Assembly: GCA_013361975.1 (NCBI GenBank)
Contig: JABFXB010000194.1
Location: 1 to 8,202, forward strand
Direction: 5' to 3'
DNA: 8,202 nucleotides
Source: Dermatophilaceae bacterium
GTDB lineage: Bacteria > Actinomycetota > Actinomycetes > Actinomycetales > Dermatophilaceae
Below, one piece after another: positions 5,524 to 8,202 of this stretch; position 1 is the stretch's first letter, and each line of letters starts with the position of its first letter. Both the position numbers and the translations under genes were made by a program. The notes beneath the pieces were generated by a model that saw nothing but the letters and a program-made list of their open reading frames with translations, was not told the DNA's origin and searched no databases.

Positions 5524-7080
5524 TCAGCATCGGAGTCCGTCCTTGGGCACGCGCCCCTGGACGTAGTAGGCGTCGATGGCGCTGTCGACGCACGTGTTGC
5601 TCCGACCATAAGCCGTGTGCCCGTCACCGTCGAAGGACACGAGCACGGCATTCTCCAGCTGGTCACGCAGCCGGGCGGACCACTCGTAGATCGTGGCGGG
5701 GTCACGGGTCGTGCCGACGACGACGATGGGGTCGCTGCCGGGGGCCCTCACCTTGTGCGGTCCCACGGCGGACTTCGCCGGCCAGAAGCCGCACGGCAGC
5801 GAGCCCCACGCCAGGGTGGCGCCCCACGTCGGGGCCTTGACCGAGAAGTCCTTGGCGTAGGTCTCATACGCCGACAGGTCGGGGCTGTCGGGGCGGTCGA
5901 GGCAGTTGACGGCGAAGATCGACTCCATCATGTTGCCGTCGTAGCCGCCGCCCGGACGACGGTCGGCGTAGGCGTCGGCGAGCTGCATGAGGCTCTGGCC
6001 GCTGCCCGCCTTCGCCTGCTTGAGGGCCTCCGTGAGGATGCCCCACGCCCCCTGGTCGTAGAGGGCGACCGCGACCCCGACCCGCGCCCAGCCCTCGGTG
6101 AGCTGGGGGGCGCTCGGGTCGCCCGTGGGCAGCGGCTGCCGGTCGATCTGCCGGAAGAGCGCGTCGAGGCCCTGCCGGGCGGCCTCCGGGGTGTCGCCGA
6201 GGGGACAGCTCGACTCGCTGACGCAGTTCTCGAGGTAGGCCTTCGTCGCGATCTCGAAGCCCCGAGCCTGCCCCTCGCTGAGCTGCGCGCTCGTGAGGTC
6301 GGGCGGCACGACACCGTCGAGGACGACCCGCCCGACCCGCTGCGGGAACAGGTCGGCATACGTCGAGCCGAGGAAGGTGCCGTAGGACTTGCCGAGGTAG
6401 TTCAGCTGCCGGTCGCCGACCGCCGCCCTGAGGATGTCCATGTCGCGGGCCGCGTCGGCCGTCGACAGGTGCTTGACCAGCTCGGGGTTGTCGGCCTCGC
6501 AGCCGTCGGCCATCGCCTTGGCCTGGGTGCGCAGCGCCTCCTCCTCCGCCGGGTCGTCGGGCGTCGGGTCGGCGGACAGGAAGCGGTCGAGGGCCTTGTC
6601 GTCGAGGCAGTCGATGGGGTCGGAGCCCGCGACGCCACGAGGGTCGAAGCCGATGAGGTCGTAGTAGCGGCGCACCTCCGGCCCGCCGATCGTCTGCGCG
6701 CCGCCGCGCACGTAGGCGACACCCGACGCCCCCGGACCACCCGGGTTGACGAGCAGCGAGCCGAGTCGCTTGGCCTGGTCACGGGCCTTGACCCGCACGA
6801 TCTTGAGGGTGAGGTCCTTGGCCGGGTCGGGGGCGGCGTGGTCGAGCGGCACCCGCAGGTCGGCGCACTCGAGACCACCACAGGGCTGCCAGTCGAGGTG
6901 CTGGGAGTAGTACGGGGCCAGCGCCTTGGCGGGCGCTTCGGTGGCCGCCGGCAGACCGGTCTTCGACGTCGCCGCGACGGGCGGCTCGCCGGTCGTGCAC
7001 GCCGCTGCGGCCAGGACGAGCGCCGCGACCGCCGCCACGGCGGACAGGGCACGGGAGATGGCGGCAGGGCGCGTCGTCAT
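5524..7080 (-). CDS. Lipoprotein alpha/beta hydrolase, S33 / SlpD-SlpE-like peptidase (first paralogue)
   Basis: The protein has 518 residues from the ATG at 7080. Residues 1-27 form a lipoprotein signal peptide: Arg4 and Arg10, then a hydrophobic core ending LVLAAAAC with Cys28 as the likely lipidated residue. The lipobox has Ala rather than Leu at -3. The catalytic fold follows: NPGGPGASG (112-120), YDLIGFDPRG (140-149), the nucleophile Ser232 in GKSYG, Asp460 in GTTRDPAT, and His488 in DGHTAY. Where the two paralogues read TP after the Asp this one reads TI. The C-terminus carries CVDSAIDAY and ends in Cys. In-frame starts at 7119 and 7155 exist; GGAGG at 7134-7138 is 14 bases before the 7119 ATG. 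I prefer 7080 because it puts a normal-length signal peptide first and has a -10-like TACCGT at leaderless spacing. Streptomyces SlpD and SlpE are lipoproteins of this family. It heads the hydrolase unit downstream of holB. Confidence 0.92.
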   Translation of the reverse strand: MTTRPAAISRALSAVAAVAALVLAAAACTTGEPPVAATSKTGLPAATEAPAKALAPYYSQHLDWQPCGGLECADLRVPLDHAAPDPAKDLTLKIVRVKARDQAKRLGSLLVNPGGPGASGVAYVRGGAQTIGGPEVRRYYDLIGFDPRGVAGSDPIDCLDDKALDRFLSADPTPDDPAEEEALRTQAKAMADGCEADNPELVKHLSTADAARDMDILRAAVGDRQLNYLGKSYGTFLGSTYADLFPQRVGRVVLDGVVPPDLTSAQLSEGQARGFEIATKAYLENCVSESSCPLGDTPEAARQGLDALFRQIDRQPLPTGDPSAPQLTEGWARVGVAVALYDQGAWGILTEALKQAKAGSGQSLMQLADAYADRRPGGGYDGNMMESIFAVNCLDRPDSPDLSAYETYAKDFSVKAPTWGATLAWGSLPCGFWPAKSAVGPHKVRAPGSDPIVVVGTTRDPATIYEWSARLRDQLENAVLVSFDGDGHTAYGRSNTCVDSAIDAYYVQGRVPKDGLRC

Positions 7081-7194
7081 GCCCGAAACGGTAACGCGTC
7101 GAGGCGTGCCCAGCCGCATCCGGGAAACCCGCGCCTCCGCTTGCCGGGAGAGCACTGATGGCGTATGCCGTAGGGCGGGCTGGGGCGGCGCCGC
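7081..7194. other. Intergenic region between holB and the hydrolase operon
   Basis: These 114 bases contain no gene. They hold one copy of the recurrent octamer (GTATGCCG at 7163-7170), a small palindrome gcggcgccgc next to the holB stop, and the candidate promoter listed above. No hairpin with a T tract is seen after holB, so partial read-through from holB into the hydrolase genes is possible. Confidence 0.5.
7088..7093 (-). promoter_or_regulatory. Possible -10 box for leaderless transcription of the hydrolase operon
   Basis: The minus strand reads TACCGT (TAnnnT pattern) ending 7 bases before the ATG at 7080. This is the spacing expected if transcription starts at the A of the start codon, as in many actinobacterial leaderless genes. 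There is no ribosome binding site before this ATG, which agrees. No convincing -35 element is visible, so this is tentative. Confidence 0.3.
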
Positions 7195-8202
7195 TCAGAC
7201 GCCGAGGTCGCGGGGGACGCGCAGCTGCAGGGCCATCGCCTCGAGCGCGAGCAGGGGCGGCACGTTCGCGTTGATGCGGTCGCGGGCCTCGTTGATGGCG
7301 TCCATGGCGGCGAGCAGCTGCTCGGGCGTGAAGACGCCGCCGAGGGCGCGGACCTTCTCGATGGCGTCGGGGTTGACGAGGTCGACGTCGGAGCCGAGGC
7401 GCAGGACGAGCGCGTCGCGGTAGACGGACGTGAGGTCGACGAGGGCCCGGTCGACGACGTCGCGGCCGTAGCGGGTGGCCCGCATCTTCTGCTCGCGCTC
7501 GAGGGCGGCGAGCTGGGAGCGGATGTGGGGCGGCTGCGTGCGCGCCGTCGGGTCGGCGGCGAGGATCTCCATCAGACGGGCGCGCTCGGCGGCATCGCGC
7601 TCGGCACCGGAGGCCGACGACTCCTCGTCGGCGATCTGGGCCAGGTCGGCGGCCGCGCCGATGGCGTCGCCGACGCCTTGGATCTTCGTGGCCATCGCGA
7701 TGACGTCGCGGCGCCGGATGCGGGCCTGCTCGTCGCGGGCGAGGCGGCGGGCCAGGCCGACGTGGGACTGCGCCGCGCGGGCGGCATACAGGGCCATGGC
7801 GGGGTCGACGCCGTCGCGTCGCTGGAGCAGGTCGGCGACCGCCTCGACGGGCGGGGTGCGCAGCCTGACGTGGCGCGAGCGCGAGCGGATGGTGACGATG
7901 ACGTCCTCGAGGCTCGGGGCGCAGAGCATCCAGACGGTGCGGGGCGTCGGCTCCTCGAGAGCCTTGAGCAGGGCGTCGGCGGGGGCGTCGGTGTAGGCGG
8001 TGAGGCGGTCGGCGTCCTCGATGATGATGATGCGCCAGCGCCCGACCGACGGGCGCAGCGCCGCCTCCTGGACGAGGGCCCGGGCCTCGGCGACCTTGAT
8101 CGACAGGCCCTCGGTGGCGACGACCTTGACGTCGGCGTGGCTGCCGTCGAGCGCGGTGCGGCACTCGCGGCACTCGCCGCAGCCGCCCTGCGGGCACTGG
8201 AG
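7195..8202 (-). CDS. holB: DNA polymerase III subunit delta' (clamp loader), 5'-truncated by window edge
   Basis: The frame is open to the right edge and ends in TGA at 7195-7197, giving 335 residues; the N-terminus with the P-loop region is missing (roughly 60-70 residues by comparison with the family). Four cysteines at 3, 8, 11 and 14 form the zinc module. IIIIEDADRL (58-67) is the Walker B-like strand, ALLKALEEP (77-85) precedes sensor 1, and TIRSRSRHV (104-112) is the SRC motif region with Ser in place of the usual Cys. Between DRLT and ALLK there seem to be about three more residues than usual. The protein is the delta' subunit of the complex that loads the sliding clamp during replication in the cytoplasm. 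An in-frame ATG at 7929 is internal, since the conserved domains lie upstream of it. tmk, the usual upstream neighbour in actinobacteria, would be outside the window. Confidence 0.95.
   Translation of the reverse strand, partial: LQCPQGGCGECRECRTALDGSHADVKVVATEGLSIKVAEARALVQEAALRPSVGRWRIIIIEDADRLTAYTDAPADALLKALEEPTPRTVWMLCAPSLEDVIVTIRSRSRHVRLRTPPVEAVADLLQRRDGVDPAMALYAARAAQSHVGLARRLARDEQARIRRRDVIAMATKIQGVGDAIGAAADLAQIADEESSASGAERDAAERARLMEILAADPTARTQPPHIRSQLAALEREQKMRATRYGRDVVDRALVDLTSVYRDALVLRLGSDVDLVNPDAIEKVRALGGVFTPEQLLAAMDAINEARDRINANVPPLLALEAMALQLRVPRDLGV

Noticed and set aside
5617..7158. Long plus-strand frame (513 codons) opposite the lipoprotein hydrolase.
   Set aside because: The same antisense codon-bias artefact, with low-complexity Arg/Val/Gly sequence.
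7181..7194. Palindromic gcggcgccgc as a holB terminator.
   Set aside because: Perfect palindrome without a loop and without a T tract; no evidence of termination.
6779..8197. Minus-strand frame of 472 codons crossing holB and the first hydrolase.
   Set aside because: Arg/Pro-rich out-of-frame translation of both genes; the real frames show conserved motifs.
1..8202. CRISPR array, insertion sequence, riboswitch, or toxin-antitoxin or defence genes.
   Set aside because: No regularly spaced repeats, transposase frames, leader structures or small gene pairs of that type seen on either strand.

Overview
The window is high-GC DNA, by eye about 70% G+C, with actinobacterial gene content. It joins the right end of an integrated mobile element to resident chromosome. 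The organism is an actinobacterium. Placement near the Intrasporangiaceae and other Micrococcales is only a weak impression.

Left part (1-1873, plus strand): three consecutive genes form the replication/excision/integration module of an actinomycete integrative and conjugative element (AICE, pSAM2-like). They are the C-terminal part of a RepSA-type rolling-circle replication initiator, a 60-residue AlpA/Xis-type helix-turn-helix protein, and a tyrosine recombinase with all catalytic residues present. xis and int overlap by a GTGA and are probably translationally coupled. int stops 17 bases before the 3' end of a tRNA-Thr(CGU) gene on the other strand, so the tRNA 3' half is the probable attachment site and the element boundary. 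An 8-bp inverted repeat spans the int stop codon and could end transcription from both sides. Transfer genes (traB/spd), if present, would lie left of the window.

Right part (1891-8202, minus strand): reading in the direction of transcription from the right edge, there is a 5'-truncated holB (DNA polymerase III delta' subunit). After a 114-base gap come three tandem paralogous alpha/beta hydrolases of the S33 / SlpD-SlpE / tripeptidyl aminopeptidase type with a TAP-like C-terminal domain. The first looks like a lipoprotein, the second has a proline/glycine-rich cytoplasmic tail and one membrane anchor, and the third has a signal-peptide-like N-terminus followed by an acidic linker. All three keep the Ser-Asp-His triad. 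They are probably one transcription unit (23-base gap, then an overlap) acting outside the membrane on peptides. A hairpin with a T tract ends this unit just before the tRNA-Thr promoter.

No new defence or biosynthetic system is visible. The points most worth a second look are the element boundary and the hairpin in the int tail, the three differently anchored paralogous peptidases, and an over-represented octamer (CGGCATAC / GTATGCCG, 8 copies in 8.2 kb).
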